In this document: positions 32,543 to 41,606 of the stretch, piece after piece | Layout: each line of letters begins with the position of its first letter | How positions within the stretch are numbered: the first letter of the stretch is position 1 | Origin: Marivirga tractuosa DSM 4126 | GTDB taxonomy: Bacteria > Bacteroidota > Bacteroidia > Cytophagales > Cyclobacteriaceae | DNA: 64,000 bases | Reading direction: 5' to 3' | Assembly (NCBI RefSeq): GCF_000183425.1 | Contig: NC_014759.1 | Location: forward strand, 4,076,001 to 4,140,000 | The notes under the pieces: model-generated | What the model saw: the letters and a program-made list of their open reading frames with translations, nothing else | Told to the model about the DNA's origin: nothing | Database searches by the model: none | Translations under genes and position numbers: made by a program

Positions 32543-33664
32543 ATGAATGAAAGAATATTTTTATCAGCTCCCCATATGGGAGGAGAAGAAGTTGAATTTA
32601 TACAACATGCTTTTAATGAAAATTGGATAGCACCCTTAGGTCCAAACGTTAATGGTTTTGAAGCAGATATTCAGGAATATAACAATATTCCATATGCAGC
32701 AGCTTTAAGTTCTGGCACTGCTGCAATTCACTTGGCGTTAATATTATTAGGAGTGAAAAATGATGATGTTGTGATGGCGTCTAGCTTCACATTCTCCGCA
32801 ACTATAAATCCTATCGTTTATCAACAAGCTGAACCCGTTCTGATTGATAGTGAAAAGGAAACATGGAATATGGATCCTGTGCTTTTAGAAAAAGCCATCA
32901 AAGAATATATGGCAAAAGGTAAGAAACCGAAAGCTATCATATTTGTCCATCTTTACGGAATGCCAGGGAAAATTGAGGAAGTAAAAGCAATTTCAGAGAA
33001 ATATGAAATTCCCTTAATTGAGGATGCTGCTGAAGCCTTAGGGGCTAAATTAAATGACAAACCTTTAGGAACATTTGGCGATTTTGGTGTTTATTCATTT
33101 AATGGCAATAAAATAATTACTACTTCAGGGGGCGGTGCTCTAGTATCGCAAAACAAAGATTGGATTGATAAAGCGCGATTTTTGGCTACACAGGCTAGAG
33201 ATGCAGCTCCTTATTATCAGCATTCCGAAATTGGCTATAATTATCGAATGAGCAACATAGCAGCAGGAATCGGAAGAGGTCAAATGAAGGTACTGGATAA
33301 ATGGGTAGAGAACAGAAGGGCAAATCATGATTTTTATTTTAAGGAACTGAATCCAGTAGGATTTGAGTTTTTAAAAGAACCTAAAGGCGCCTACAGTAAT
33401 AGATGGTTAACTTGTGTTTTATTTAATGAAAATTTGAGTAACAACCCTGAAGATTTAAGACAAGAGCTAGAGAAATTCAATATTGAAACCAGACCCTTAT
33501 GGAAGCCAATGCACCTTCAACCGATCTTTAAAGATTGTAAAGCTTATCTGTCAGGAGTATCGGAGGAATTGTTTGAAAGAGGCCTGTGCTTGCCTTCTAG
33601 TTCCTCGCTAACCAACGAACAAAAATCGATGGTAGTCGAAAAAATAAAGAACTTCTTGAAATAA
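32543..33664 (+). CDS. DegT/DnrJ/EryC1-type PLP-dependent sugar aminotransferase
   Basis: The protein has 373 residues. It shows SGTAAIHLAL, LIEDAAEALGAKL (Asp that contacts PLP) and FNGNKIITTSGGGALV with the PLP lysine. These are features of the nucleotide-sugar aminotransferases such as PglE and WecE. With the 4,6-dehydratase downstream it could make a UDP-4-amino-4,6-dideoxysugar, as in the bacillosamine route; this is inferred from adjacency. Confidence 0.88.
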   Translation: MNERIFLSAPHMGGEEVEFIQHAFNENWIAPLGPNVNGFEADIQEYNNIPYAAALSSGTAAIHLALILLGVKNDDVVMASSFTFSATINPIVYQQAEPVLIDSEKETWNMDPVLLEKAIKEYMAKGKKPKAIIFVHLYGMPGKIEEVKAISEKYEIPLIEDAAEALGAKLNDKPLGTFGDFGVYSFNGNKIITTSGGGALVSQNKDWIDKARFLATQARDAAPYYQHSEIGYNYRMSNIAAGIGRGQMKVLDKWVENRRANHDFYFKELNPVGFEFLKEPKGAYSNRWLTCVLFNENLSNNPEDLRQELEKFNIETRPLWKPMHLQPIFKDCKAYLSGVSEELFERGLCLPSSSSLTNEQKSMVVEKIKNFLK

Positions 33665-33699
33665 TTACTTAAATTATTATAAAAAAATATTAAATAGGT

Positions 33700-33707
33700 T
33701 ATATTTG
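33700..33707 (+). promoter_or_regulatory. -7 box of the dehydratase gene
   Basis: TATATTTG matches TAnnTTTG exactly and ends 7 bp before the ATG at 33715, which would give a nearly leaderless mRNA. Confidence 0.45.
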
Positions 33708-33714
33708 TGGTTAG

Positions 33715-35667
33715 ATGATTAAGAAAATAAACGATATCAGCTTTTTGCCTAGGTGGATCATTTTATTGATTGACTTAGTGTTGTTGATGTCTGCTATTGT
33801 TTTTGCCTATTTATTGAGGTTTAATTTCAATTTTGAAGAAGTCATAGCTTTCAAATTCACTGAGGGCTTGGTTCTTTTTTTAATTTGTCATTTGATTGCA
33901 ATATTTATTACGCAAAGCTATGCGGGTATTATTCGCTACACTTCAATTGAAGATGGTCTTAGAATTTCCTACACAACTTTTATTGGTTCCATTTTAATAG
34001 CTATTGTAAGTTATCTTAATTACTGGTACACGGGTAGTGTTATTATTCCATTATCAGTTTTAATAATTAGTTTTATTTTAGCGGTACTTATTCTTTTTTC
34101 TTATCGCGTTTTAGTGAAGAATCTTTTTGCCTATTATCGTGATGCTGTTCGTCATAGAAAGAACGTGATGATTTTTGGTGCAGGTCAATATGGGATCATT
34201 ACTAAGCAAGTAATAGATGCTGATCCAAATGCCAGAATGAGAGTGATTGGGTTTATTGACGATGACCTTAAAAAAGTCGGTAAGGTGCTAAATGGAGCCC
34301 CAATTTACGATGCAGGTTATAATCTAGATGATATCCTCGAGAAATATCATGTTCATGAAATTGTAATTGCGGTAGCAAATATTTCTATTGAACGTAAAAA
34401 TGAATTAGTCGATTACTGCCTAAAAGCTCATGTAAAAGTCAGAACAGTCCCTGCTCCTGATAAGTGGATAAATGGGGAACTGAGCATGAATCAGATTAAA
34501 GAGGTTCGTATAGAAGATTTGCTGGGCAGAGAGTCGATTAAGTTGGAAAACCCTAAAGTTTCAGAAAATATTAGTGGCAAGACAGTATTGATTACTGGTG
34601 CTGCCGGTTCGATTGGTTCTGAAATTGCAAAGCAAATTCTAAAGGTAAAACCTAGAAAACTAATCCTATTAGATCAGGCAGAATCATTTCTTTATGCAAT
34701 CGATATCGAGTTAACTAACTTAGATATCGAAAAAGATATCGAGATCATTCCAGTCATTATGGATGTGACCAACAAAAGAAGATTGGAGTTTGTTTTTGAC
34801 AAATATAGACCAAACGTGGTTTATCACGCAGCAGCCTATAAACATGTCCCCTTAATGGAGATGCACCCTTTTGAAGCAGTAGCTACAAATGTTTTCGGAA
34901 CAAAGAATCTTGCTGATCTTGCTGTGCAATATAATGTTGAGAAATTTGTAATGGTTTCCACAGATAAGGCAGTAAATCCTACGAACGTTATGGGGGCAAC
35001 AAAAAGATTGGCAGAGGTTTACGTCCAATCCTTAAATGATTCTAAATCCGAAGAAGTAAAAAACAGCACTCAATTTATTACTACAAGATTTGGAAATGTC
35101 CTAGGTTCTAATGGGTCGGTTATTCCTTTGTTTAAAAAGCAAATAGAGAAAGGTGGGCCAATTACGGTGACGCATCCTGAAGTAACTCGTTATTTCATGA
35201 CTATTCCTGAAGCCTGTCAATTGGTTATTGAAGCAGGGATTATGGGATTTGGAGGTGAAATTTTTGTTTTTGACATGGGTAGATCGATCAAAATAATTGA
35301 TTTAGCTAAAAAAATGATCCAATTATCAGGGTTTGAGGTAGATGAAGATATCAAAATCGTTTTTACCGGATTGAGAGAAGGTGAGAAATTGTATGAGGAA
35401 CTGCTAAGCGATAAAGAAACCACTGTGCCAACACATCATGAAAAGATTTTGATTGCAAAAACCGAAAGAATGGGGCATAAAGATACTATTAAACAACTAC
35501 AAAAGCTTAATGATTTGATGAATGACGAAAATGAATTGGGAATGATCATGCAAATGAAAAATATCCTTCCTGAATTTGTCAGTCATGCCTCTCGTTTTGA
35601 GGCCTTGGATGAAGAGCTAGCAAGTGAAAGAAAACGTAAGTGGAGCATCACTCGTAAAATTAGCTGA
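33715..35667 (+). CDS. Membrane nucleotide-sugar 4,6-dehydratase (FlaA1/CapD/PglF type)
   Basis: The protein has 650 residues. Four N-terminal membrane helices (about 13-130) lead to a CoA-binding-like Rossmann domain (MIFGAGQYGI) and an SDR domain (VLITGAAGSIGSEIAKQIL). The catalytic region reads STDKAVNPTNVMGATKRLAE, with Met where most SDRs have Tyr. That is the SMK triad of WbpM/PglF-type UDP-GlcNAc 4,6-dehydratases. It acts at the cytoplasmic face of the inner membrane in surface glycan synthesis. No glycosyltransferases are adjacent. Confidence 0.9.
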   Translation: MIKKINDISFLPRWIILLIDLVLLMSAIVFAYLLRFNFNFEEVIAFKFTEGLVLFLICHLIAIFITQSYAGIIRYTSIEDGLRISYTTFIGSILIAIVSYLNYWYTGSVIIPLSVLIISFILAVLILFSYRVLVKNLFAYYRDAVRHRKNVMIFGAGQYGIITKQVIDADPNARMRVIGFIDDDLKKVGKVLNGAPIYDAGYNLDDILEKYHVHEIVIAVANISIERKNELVDYCLKAHVKVRTVPAPDKWINGELSMNQIKEVRIEDLLGRESIKLENPKVSENISGKTVLITGAAGSIGSEIAKQILKVKPRKLILLDQAESFLYAIDIELTNLDIEKDIEIIPVIMDVTNKRRLEFVFDKYRPNVVYHAAAYKHVPLMEMHPFEAVATNVFGTKNLADLAVQYNVEKFVMVSTDKAVNPTNVMGATKRLAEVYVQSLNDSKSEEVKNSTQFITTRFGNVLGSNGSVIPLFKKQIEKGGPITVTHPEVTRYFMTIPEACQLVIEAGIMGFGGEIFVFDMGRSIKIIDLAKKMIQLSGFEVDEDIKIVFTGLREGEKLYEELLSDKETTVPTHHEKILIAKTERMGHKDTIKQLQKLNDLMNDENELGMIMQMKNILPEFVSHASRFEALDEELASERKRKWSITRKIS

Positions 35668-35679
35668 GATCTTTATTTG

Positions 35680-36369
35680 CTACTTAACCTCAATCAACCC
35701 CTCCTGATATTCATGAAATTTTTTCATCACATATCGAATGGAACGATAAGTGGTCAAAAGAACAGTTCTAAGCTCAACTTTATTAACCCAAATCACCTTT
35801 TCAATCCCTTCCTCTTTTTGAGGCTTCATTTTCTTGTCTTCCTCTAAAGTCATATGATACCAGCTGGTTTTCTTGAGATGATTTTTACCATTCCTAGTAT
35901 AAGTATGCCATGTTTTGCAAACTCTCGGGCCTAAGGCTACTTTAACATTACATTCTTCTTCAACTTCTCGCACTGCAGCAACTTCCACTTTTTCTTTTTT
36001 CTCCAGCTTGCCTTTTGGCAAATCCCATTTTTTTAGTCTATAGATAAAAAGGTATTTATCCTTTTTAGTCACGATACCGCCAGCAGCTTCCACAATTTTA
36101 AACTCTTTCTTAAAATCCTTTACTACTTTTTCATAATCATAAACCTTGCAAGTAAGGGAGTCAAGCTTTTTGTTTTTGTCAGAAGATAAAAATTTATAAA
36201 ATTCCAATATATCAGCTAAACTACCTTTTCGGATCAGTACGTCATCAATTAAATTATCATAGCGAATCTTTTCTTTTTCCGCATCAATAATAAGGTCATA
36301 ATGTTCCCTGTCAATTATTTTATCCATAGGGATTATGTATAGCGGAACATCATTAATAAAAACTTTCAT
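35680..36369 (-). CDS. Nudix hydrolase with N-terminal extension
   Basis: The protein has 229 residues. The first 85 are not Nudix. Then comes the domain AAGGIVTKKDKYLFIYRL with a Nudix box GKLEKKEKVEVAAVREVEEE, where the residue after EEEC is Asn rather than the usual Gly. Substrate is not predictable. It converges on the dehydratase gene across 12 bp. The N-terminal part may decide substrate or partner. Confidence 0.8.
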   Translation of the reverse strand: MKVFINDVPLYIIPMDKIIDREHYDLIIDAEKEKIRYDNLIDDVLIRKGSLADILEFYKFLSSDKNKKLDSLTCKVYDYEKVVKDFKKEFKIVEAAGGIVTKKDKYLFIYRLKKWDLPKGKLEKKEKVEVAAVREVEEECNVKVALGPRVCKTWHTYTRNGKNHLKKTSWYHMTLEEDKKMKPQKEEGIEKVIWVNKVELRTVLLTTYRSIRYVMKKFHEYQEGLIEVK

Positions 36370-36508
36370 AGAAATGGTTTTGAGCTGTGCAAGTAAAAGA
36401 ATAATTCAGAATGTGCCAATAATTAATCTAGAATTTAAAAAATAGAAGTTGAAAATATAAGCATAAGATTTTCTTTTCTATATGTATTACTATGTTAAAT
36501 ATAAGACC

Positions 36509-36516
36509 TAATTTTG
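36509..36516 (+). promoter_or_regulatory. -7 box of the ABC-F gene
   Basis: TAATTTTG matches TAnnTTTG and ends 4 bp before the ATG at 36521, indicating an almost leaderless transcript. Confidence 0.45.
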
Positions 36517-36520
36517 TGGC

Positions 36521-38395
36521 ATGAACTATCTTTCAGTAGAAAATATTACCAAAAGCTTTGGCGAAAGAGTATTGTTTGAAAACATCTCATTCGGCTTAGC
36601 TCAAGGTGAAAAAGTAGCATTAGTGGGAATTAATGGCTCTGGAAAATCCACTCTCTTAAAAATATTGATGGGAGAAGAAACGCCCGACTCCGGAAACCTA
36701 AGCTTTCGAAATGACATTAAGGTAGGATTCCTATCGCAAAATCCGCAATTTCAAACTGGGCAAAATGCAATGCAGGCTATTTTCAGTTCCGATCATGAAT
36801 CGCTCAATATCATTAAAGAATACGAGCGATTAGCCGAAAATCCTGATATGAATGATAAAGAGCAAAATCGCTTTCAAGAATTGATGGAAAAAATGGAAGC
36901 ACACCAACTGTGGGACTATGAAAGTCAAGTACAACAAATCCTAGGTCAATTAGGGATTAGTGATATCAAGCAATCAGTGGAAAACATGTCGGGTGGACAA
37001 AAGAAAAGGGTTGCCCTTGCTGGCCAATTAATTGTAAAACCGGATGTTTTGATTTTAGATGAGCCAACTAACCACTTGGATATAGATATTATTGAATGGT
37101 TGGAGAACTATTTGGCTACTCAAAATATGACCTTATTAATGGTTACTCATGATCGTTACTTTTTAGATAGAGTTTGTAACGGTATTTTGGAGATTGACCG
37201 CCAGCAGATTTTTAAGTATAAAGGGAATTATGAGGAGTTTTTGCTAAAAAAGGAAGAAAGAGAATCAATTGAGCAGCTTGAAGTGGACAAGGCAAAAAAC
37301 CTCATGAAGAAAGAGCAAGAATGGATGCGCAGAATGCCAAAAGCTCGAGGGACTAAAGCTAAGTATAGAGTAGATGCTTTTCAAGATTTAAAAGATAAGG
37401 CTACTAAAAATCTTAAGAAAGATCAAGTTGAGTTGGAAGTCTCTCAGAAGAGAATGGGAGGGAAGATTCTAGAGCTAAAGAATATTTCCAAGGGATTTGA
37501 TAGTAAAAAACTCTTTGAGAATTTTAGCTATACATTCAAAAAAGGTGACCGAATTGGAATAGTAGGACAAAATGGTACAGGAAAAAGTACATTCCTAAAT
37601 ATTGTAACTGGTAAAATTAAAGCCGATTCGGGTGAATTAGATTTAGGAGTTAATACTGAGTTTGGATATTATAAACAACAAGAAATTCAATTCGATGATA
37701 ATAAGAAGGTAATCGATGTGGTGCTAGAAATAGCAGAGCATTTTAAGTTACCCGATGGAAATGAAATAACAGCTGCGCAATTTTTAAATAAATTCCTTTT
37801 CCCGCCCAAACAGCAGCACGATTTTGTACATAAATTAAGTGGCGGTGAAAAAAGGCGACTGCAATTACTATTGGTGTTAATTAAGAATCCAAACTTCTTA
37901 ATTTTGGATGAGCCGACCAATGATCTTGATTTACAAACGCTCTCTATATTGGAAGATTTCCTTGATAGATTTCAGGGATGTTTGATCATAGTATCCCATG
38001 ATAGATATTTTATGGATAACCTCACCGAGCAATTGTTCCTGTTTGAAGGAGATAATCAAATAAAAATCTTTAATGGTAATTATACGGATTATCGGTTAAC
38101 CAAAGATGAATCTCCAAAGAATAAAACTGATAAAAGTAAAGAATCAAGCAGTAAGGAGAAATCAAAGGTTGATGACAAACAAAAATTGAGCTATAAGGAG
38201 AAAAGAGAATTAGAATCAATTGATAGTGAAATCCCCAAATTAAATAAAAAGAAGCAAGAACTAGAATCAAAATTAGCAACAGGAGAAGGAAATTCTGATG
38301 ATTTTACTAAATGGGGAAAGGAACTTAGTTTACTTAATGAGAAGTTAGAGGAATTGGAAATGCGCTGGCTTGAGTTAAGTGAATTAGAGTCGTAA
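36521..38395 (+). CDS. ABC-F family ATPase (Uup/EttA-like ribosome-associated factor)
   Basis: The protein has 624 residues with two nucleotide-binding domains and no membrane helices. Domain 1 has GINGSGKSTLLK, MSGGQKKRVALAGQL and DEPTNHLD. Domain 2 has GQNGTGKSTF, LSGGEKRRLQLL and DEPTNDLD. The interdomain linker RRMPKARGTKAKYRVDAFQ and a charged C-terminal coiled coil (about 535-624) resemble Uup. ABC-F proteins act on ribosomes or branched DNA rather than in transport. Which subgroup it belongs to is uncertain. Confidence 0.9.
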   Translation: MNYLSVENITKSFGERVLFENISFGLAQGEKVALVGINGSGKSTLLKILMGEETPDSGNLSFRNDIKVGFLSQNPQFQTGQNAMQAIFSSDHESLNIIKEYERLAENPDMNDKEQNRFQELMEKMEAHQLWDYESQVQQILGQLGISDIKQSVENMSGGQKKRVALAGQLIVKPDVLILDEPTNHLDIDIIEWLENYLATQNMTLLMVTHDRYFLDRVCNGILEIDRQQIFKYKGNYEEFLLKKEERESIEQLEVDKAKNLMKKEQEWMRRMPKARGTKAKYRVDAFQDLKDKATKNLKKDQVELEVSQKRMGGKILELKNISKGFDSKKLFENFSYTFKKGDRIGIVGQNGTGKSTFLNIVTGKIKADSGELDLGVNTEFGYYKQQEIQFDDNKKVIDVVLEIAEHFKLPDGNEITAAQFLNKFLFPPKQQHDFVHKLSGGEKRRLQLLLVLIKNPNFLILDEPTNDLDLQTLSILEDFLDRFQGCLIIVSHDRYFMDNLTEQLFLFEGDNQIKIFNGNYTDYRLTKDESPKNKTDKSKESSSKEKSKVDDKQKLSYKEKRELESIDSEIPKLNKKKQELESKLATGEGNSDDFTKWGKELSLLNEKLEELEMRWLELSELES

Positions 38396-38504
38396 TTAAC
38401 TTAAATGCTTGATAATAAATAAGATTAATCAAGGAATGGATATATGAATTGAGTAATGTATTCTAAACCGTATTCTTTTTCAATTATTTTTGTCTCTCAC
38501 TTGT

Positions 38505-38533
38505 TTTGTTTTAAAAATCATTACCTATATTTG
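38505..38533 (+). promoter_or_regulatory. Promoter of tRNA-Leu
   Basis: TTTG (38505-38508), 17 bp, then TATATTTG (38526-38533) forms a complete Bacteroidota sigma-A promoter (-33 TTTG, -7 TAnnTTTG). It ends 40 bp before the tRNA. Confidence 0.75.
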
Positions 38534-38573
38534 CAACCCGTTAAGGGAAAGCCTTAGCAGAATCTTTTGAAAT

Positions 38574-38657
38574 GCCTTGGTGGCGGAATTGGTAGACGCG
38601 TTGGTCTCAAACACCAATGAGGTAACACTCGTGCCGGTTCGACTCCGGCCCAAGGTA
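38574..38657 (+). tRNA. tRNA-Leu (anticodon CAA)
   Basis: The acceptor GCCTTGG pairs with CCAAGGT. The D arm GGCGGAATTGGTAGACGC, anticodon stem TTGGT/ACCAA with anticodon CAA at 38608-38610, a long class II variable arm and the T arm GCCGG-TTCGACT-CCGGC are all present. The discriminator is A38657 and CCA is not encoded. It decodes UUG. Its 3' end is the likely attachment site of the element that follows. Confidence 0.95.
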
Positions 38658-38662
38658 CTCAT

Positions 38663-38697
38663 AGCCCTGTTAATCATCTGATTTTCAGGGCTTTTTT
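38663..38697 (+). terminator. Rho-independent terminator of tRNA-Leu
   Basis: AGCCCTG (38663-38669) and CAGGGCT (38686-38692) form a 7-bp stem followed by TTTTT, 5 bp after the tRNA. Confidence 0.8.
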
Positions 38698-39016
38698 GTT
38701 GTATAGGTGGCAAAATTGGTGGCTAAATTTTTTTAATATCTTCCATTGAGAATTTAGAACACTGATAATAATACTATCTTATGCATTTTATCTATTCTTG
38801 AGATTATCTCTCCTTTTTTAAAATATATTAATTCATCTTCAGTGATACTTATTTAAGTTCTAATTTACTATTACTGTAATTTTAAACAACAATAAAGATG
38901 TTTAAAATAACTTTAGCTAATCCATCTTCGTTATTCTTTTTAAATACTTTGTAATTAATATAAAAACTATACATATTTGATTATTATTACCAAGAAAAGG
39001 AATTCTCTTTTTATTT
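38698..39016. other. Left end region of the putative integrated element
   Basis: No gene is visible in this 319-bp stretch. It begins with a tandem GGTGGC repeat (38706-38729) and then becomes very AT-rich up to the first cargo gene. If the element used the tRNA-Leu 3' end, this is the attL-proximal arm. Confidence 0.4.
38706..38729 (+). repeat. Tandem 12-bp repeat next to the tRNA (possible integrase arm sites)
   Basis: GGTGGCAAAATT is directly followed by GGTGGCTAAATT (11 of 12 identical). The first copy, read with the following GGTGG, also resembles the tRNA 5' segment GGTGGCGGAATTGGTAG. Repeats beside an attachment site are what an integrase arm-binding domain would use, but there is no direct proof. 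Confidence 0.4.
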
Positions 39017-39481
39017 ATGGCATTAGACTTCAACCCAAATACAGGTTTACTAGAACCAGGTGAGCACAAAGTAACTTTAAAAGAGCTTGAAGAGAATTTT
39101 TCCTTTTCAGATAAGAGAAAGCAATTGATCGGAAAATTAAAGGACATTATTAATGTTCTAAAGCAAATCAATTGTGAAAGGCTATATGTAGATGGTAGCT
39201 TCGCAACAGAGAAGTTTGAACCAGGTGATATTGACGTATGTTGGGAATTATCAACTGATCCCATTATTAAAACACAGCAATTAAGAGATTTAAATAGAAT
39301 TGAACCTTTGTTTTTCTTAAGGTCAGATTCAGATAGGGATGAATTAAAAGCTAAGTATAATGCAGATATTTTTCCAGCTAACGTAAGAGAGGGTAGCACA
39401 GGGTTAATGTTTAAGGATTTTTTTCAAAAAGATAAAGATACGAATAGTCCAAAAGGTATCTTGTTAATTGAATTGATATGA
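39017..39481 (+). CDS. Nucleotidyltransferase-fold protein (DUF6932-like), possible toxin
   Basis: The protein has 154 residues. The core reads LYVDGSFAT (Gly60-Ser61) and EPGDIDVCWEL (Asp71, Asp73), the GS...DxD pattern of minimal nucleotidyltransferases, with a further Asp in YNADIFP (Asp117). This fits the DUF6932-like group. Such proteins can transfer nucleotides to RNA or protein. Its stop overlaps the start of an Xre-type gene (ATGA), and a KGGVGR ATPase follows within 2 bp, so the three form one operon. A toxin role with the Xre protein as antitoxin is inferred from this layout. Confidence 0.65.
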   Translation: MALDFNPNTGLLEPGEHKVTLKELEENFSFSDKRKQLIGKLKDIINVLKQINCERLYVDGSFATEKFEPGDIDVCWELSTDPIIKTQQLRDLNRIEPLFFLRSDSDRDELKAKYNADIFPANVREGSTGLMFKDFFQKDKDTNSPKGILLIELI

Positions 39482-39993
39482 TAAAGAGCACGAGACAATA
39501 TAATGATACTAAAAAGCTGTTAACTAAGTACTCTAAACTATTAAATGATAGTTTACCAGTGGATGATGATGATTTAGAAAATGAGTTATATGTTAATTCA
39601 TTGAAAACCATTATAAGAGATTTAGAAAATCAGCTAAAAGAATATGAGATTTTAGAAACTGGAAATATCCAGATTTTATCATGCACTAAACTGGAAGATT
39701 TACCTGTAAACTTAATTAAGGCAAGGATAGCGTCCGGTGTATCACAAAAGAAATTAGCTGACCAATTAGGAATTAGCCCTCAACAAGTACAGAGGAATGA
39801 AACTAATGATAATCAGCAATTAAGTGCCAAGAAATTACAAGGTATTTCAGATGCTTTGGGGCTTGAAATTGAGATTTCAAAAATCGTTTTTTTGAAAAAT
39901 CAGCCTAGCTTTTTAGCTCCTGATGAGTTAGGCGAAGCTAATATTCAGGAGACAAGCAGAATTATTGCAGAAAATAGATCTATACTTTTTTGA
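39478..39993 (+). CDS. Xre-type HTH protein, putative antitoxin
   Basis: The protein has 171 residues. An N-terminal charged helical segment (about 1-65) leads to an Xre HTH at about 79-131 (ARIASGVSQKKLADQLG, QQVQRNETND, GISDALGLEIE). It overlaps the nucleotidyltransferase gene by 4 bp. The C-terminal 35 residues have no recognised fold. It probably binds the operon promoter and the toxin-like partner, as in reverse-order toxin-antitoxin pairs. Confidence 0.7.
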   Translation: MIKSTRQYNDTKKLLTKYSKLLNDSLPVDDDDLENELYVNSLKTIIRDLENQLKEYEILETGNIQILSCTKLEDLPVNLIKARIASGVSQKKLADQLGISPQQVQRNETNDNQQLSAKKLQGISDALGLEIEISKIVFLKNQPSFLAPDELGEANIQETSRIIAENRSILF

Positions 39994-39995
39994 AA

Positions 39996-41606
39996 ATGAA
40001 GACAATAACGTTTTATTCATATAAAGGTGGCGTAGGGCGCTCACTGGCCTTAAGTAATATGGCTATCAAGTTGTCCCAACTTGGTAAAAAAGTGTGCTTA
40101 ATCGATTTTGACATCGAAGCACCAGGCTTACAATATAAATTTTCAAATGATTATAAATACGAACCTGTTGCTGGAAATAAGGGATTGGTAGATCATATTT
40201 ATAAATTTTCAAATGAAGGAGTATTAAATGATAGTATACAATGTATAGTGGGACATTTAGTTCCTAAAAACAGAAATTATGCTGTAATAGATATAATTTC
40301 AGCAGGAGATTTTGAAAATGATGATGACTACTGGAAAAAGTTATCTGTAATGAAGTGGTCTGAAATGTTTTATTCAGCTAAACCAAAAGGGACTCAATTT
40401 TTCCTTGATCTCAAGGCAAAAATTCAAAAAGAGATTAAGCCAGATTACCTATTGATAGATTCTAGAACAGGAATAACAGATATTGCAGGTATAACCTTAA
40501 AATTATTAGCTGATAAGGTAGTAATTTTAGCTGTAAATAATGAAGAAAATAAATTCGGGACTAAAAAGGTAGTTAATGCCTTGTTGAAGGCAGATAATCA
40601 TGAAGCTAAAATTCATTTTGTTTTAACTAGACTTCCTTATCCTGATTCGCCCTTAGAGAAAGCAGAAGAATCAGATTTAGTTAAAAAATGGAGGGATCAA
40701 TTTAATTTAGGTTTGAATTCTGCTTTTATAACTTTTAGTTCAATTTATTCAGATAGAGGGTTGCAGAAAGATGAGTCCTTAAAGATCAATATTACTAAAG
40801 GCTCTGAAAGGATTACGTTAGATTATCAAAAGTTATTTTCTACAATTTTTGACGAGACCTTAAATGTCGAAAATGAAGACTCTACCATTAAAATTATTAA
40901 AGAAGCCGATGAGTTATATGAAAAATCATTAACAGAAGAAGACAAGAGTAAAAAATTAAAATTACTGACTGATGCCATTGAAATTTATGATAAAAAGCCT
41001 GAGTATTATTTTGAAAGGGGATTGATTTATCTAAATATAGATGATTTTAAATCTGCTTTGAAGGACTTTGAAAAATCCTATGAACAACAACCAGATGATG
41101 ACTTTACCAAATATTATTTAGCAATTGTAAATGGTAAATTAGAAAGATATGATAAGGCATTAGAGTATTTAAATGATCCATTCCGATTCCCTCAATTTTA
41201 TCATATTAAAAGTACTATACTTATTTTGAATAAACAGTACGATGAAGCTTTAAATATAATCAACACTGGATTAGATCTTTATCCAGATGAAGACTATTTG
41301 TTAAATGTTAGAGCAGAGCTTTATAGGATAATTGGTGAATATAAAAAAGGATTTGAGGATATATATAAAGCAATCGAAATTGCTCCTAATACAGGTATAT
41401 ACTTTGCAACGTTGGCTGAATTAAATTTGCTTAATGGAGAAGCAAGCGATTTTTATTTAAATCTGAATTTAGCTCTTTCTAAGGGAGTAACTGAAAAGGA
41501 CATTAAAAATGCTAAAGATGTTTACGAGAAAGTAAGGACAGATCAAAAATTTATTGATTTATTAGAGAGATATCAGTTGCAACAGTCTAAAATATTTGAA
41601 GAGTAA
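39996..41606 (+). CDS. ParA/MinD-like ATPase with KGGVGR Walker A variant and TPR C-terminus
   Basis: The protein has 536 residues from the ATG at 39996, 2 bp after the Xre stop; a TTG at 39990 would overlap it. The N-terminal domain has the deviant Walker A SYKGGVGRSLALSNMA (Arg replaces the usual Lys-Thr), VCLIDFDIEAPGL and LLIDSRTGITDIAG. Residues about 300-510 are TPR-like (YFERGLIYLNIDDFKSALKD, YLLNVRAELYRIIGEYKKG). To my recollection, ATPases with this variant recur in predicted conflict systems. Here it ends a three-gene operon. Perhaps it senses or delivers a signal to the nucleotidyltransferase; this is inference. Confidence 0.75.
   Translation: MKTITFYSYKGGVGRSLALSNMAIKLSQLGKKVCLIDFDIEAPGLQYKFSNDYKYEPVAGNKGLVDHIYKFSNEGVLNDSIQCIVGHLVPKNRNYAVIDIISAGDFENDDDYWKKLSVMKWSEMFYSAKPKGTQFFLDLKAKIQKEIKPDYLLIDSRTGITDIAGITLKLLADKVVILAVNNEENKFGTKKVVNALLKADNHEAKIHFVLTRLPYPDSPLEKAEESDLVKKWRDQFNLGLNSAFITFSSIYSDRGLQKDESLKINITKGSERITLDYQKLFSTIFDETLNVENEDSTIKIIKEADELYEKSLTEEDKSKKLKLLTDAIEIYDKKPEYYFERGLIYLNIDDFKSALKDFEKSYEQQPDDDFTKYYLAIVNGKLERYDKALEYLNDPFRFPQFYHIKSTILILNKQYDEALNIINTGLDLYPDEDYLLNVRAELYRIIGEYKKGFEDIYKAIEIAPNTGIYFATLAELNLLNGEASDFYLNLNLALSKGVTEKDIKNAKDVYEKVRTDQKFIDLLERYQLQQSKIFEE

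Noticed and set aside
38701..38725. A partial second tRNA-Leu copy
   Set aside because: Only about 17 bases resemble the tRNA 5' part and no cloverleaf can be formed; treated as a tandem repeat.
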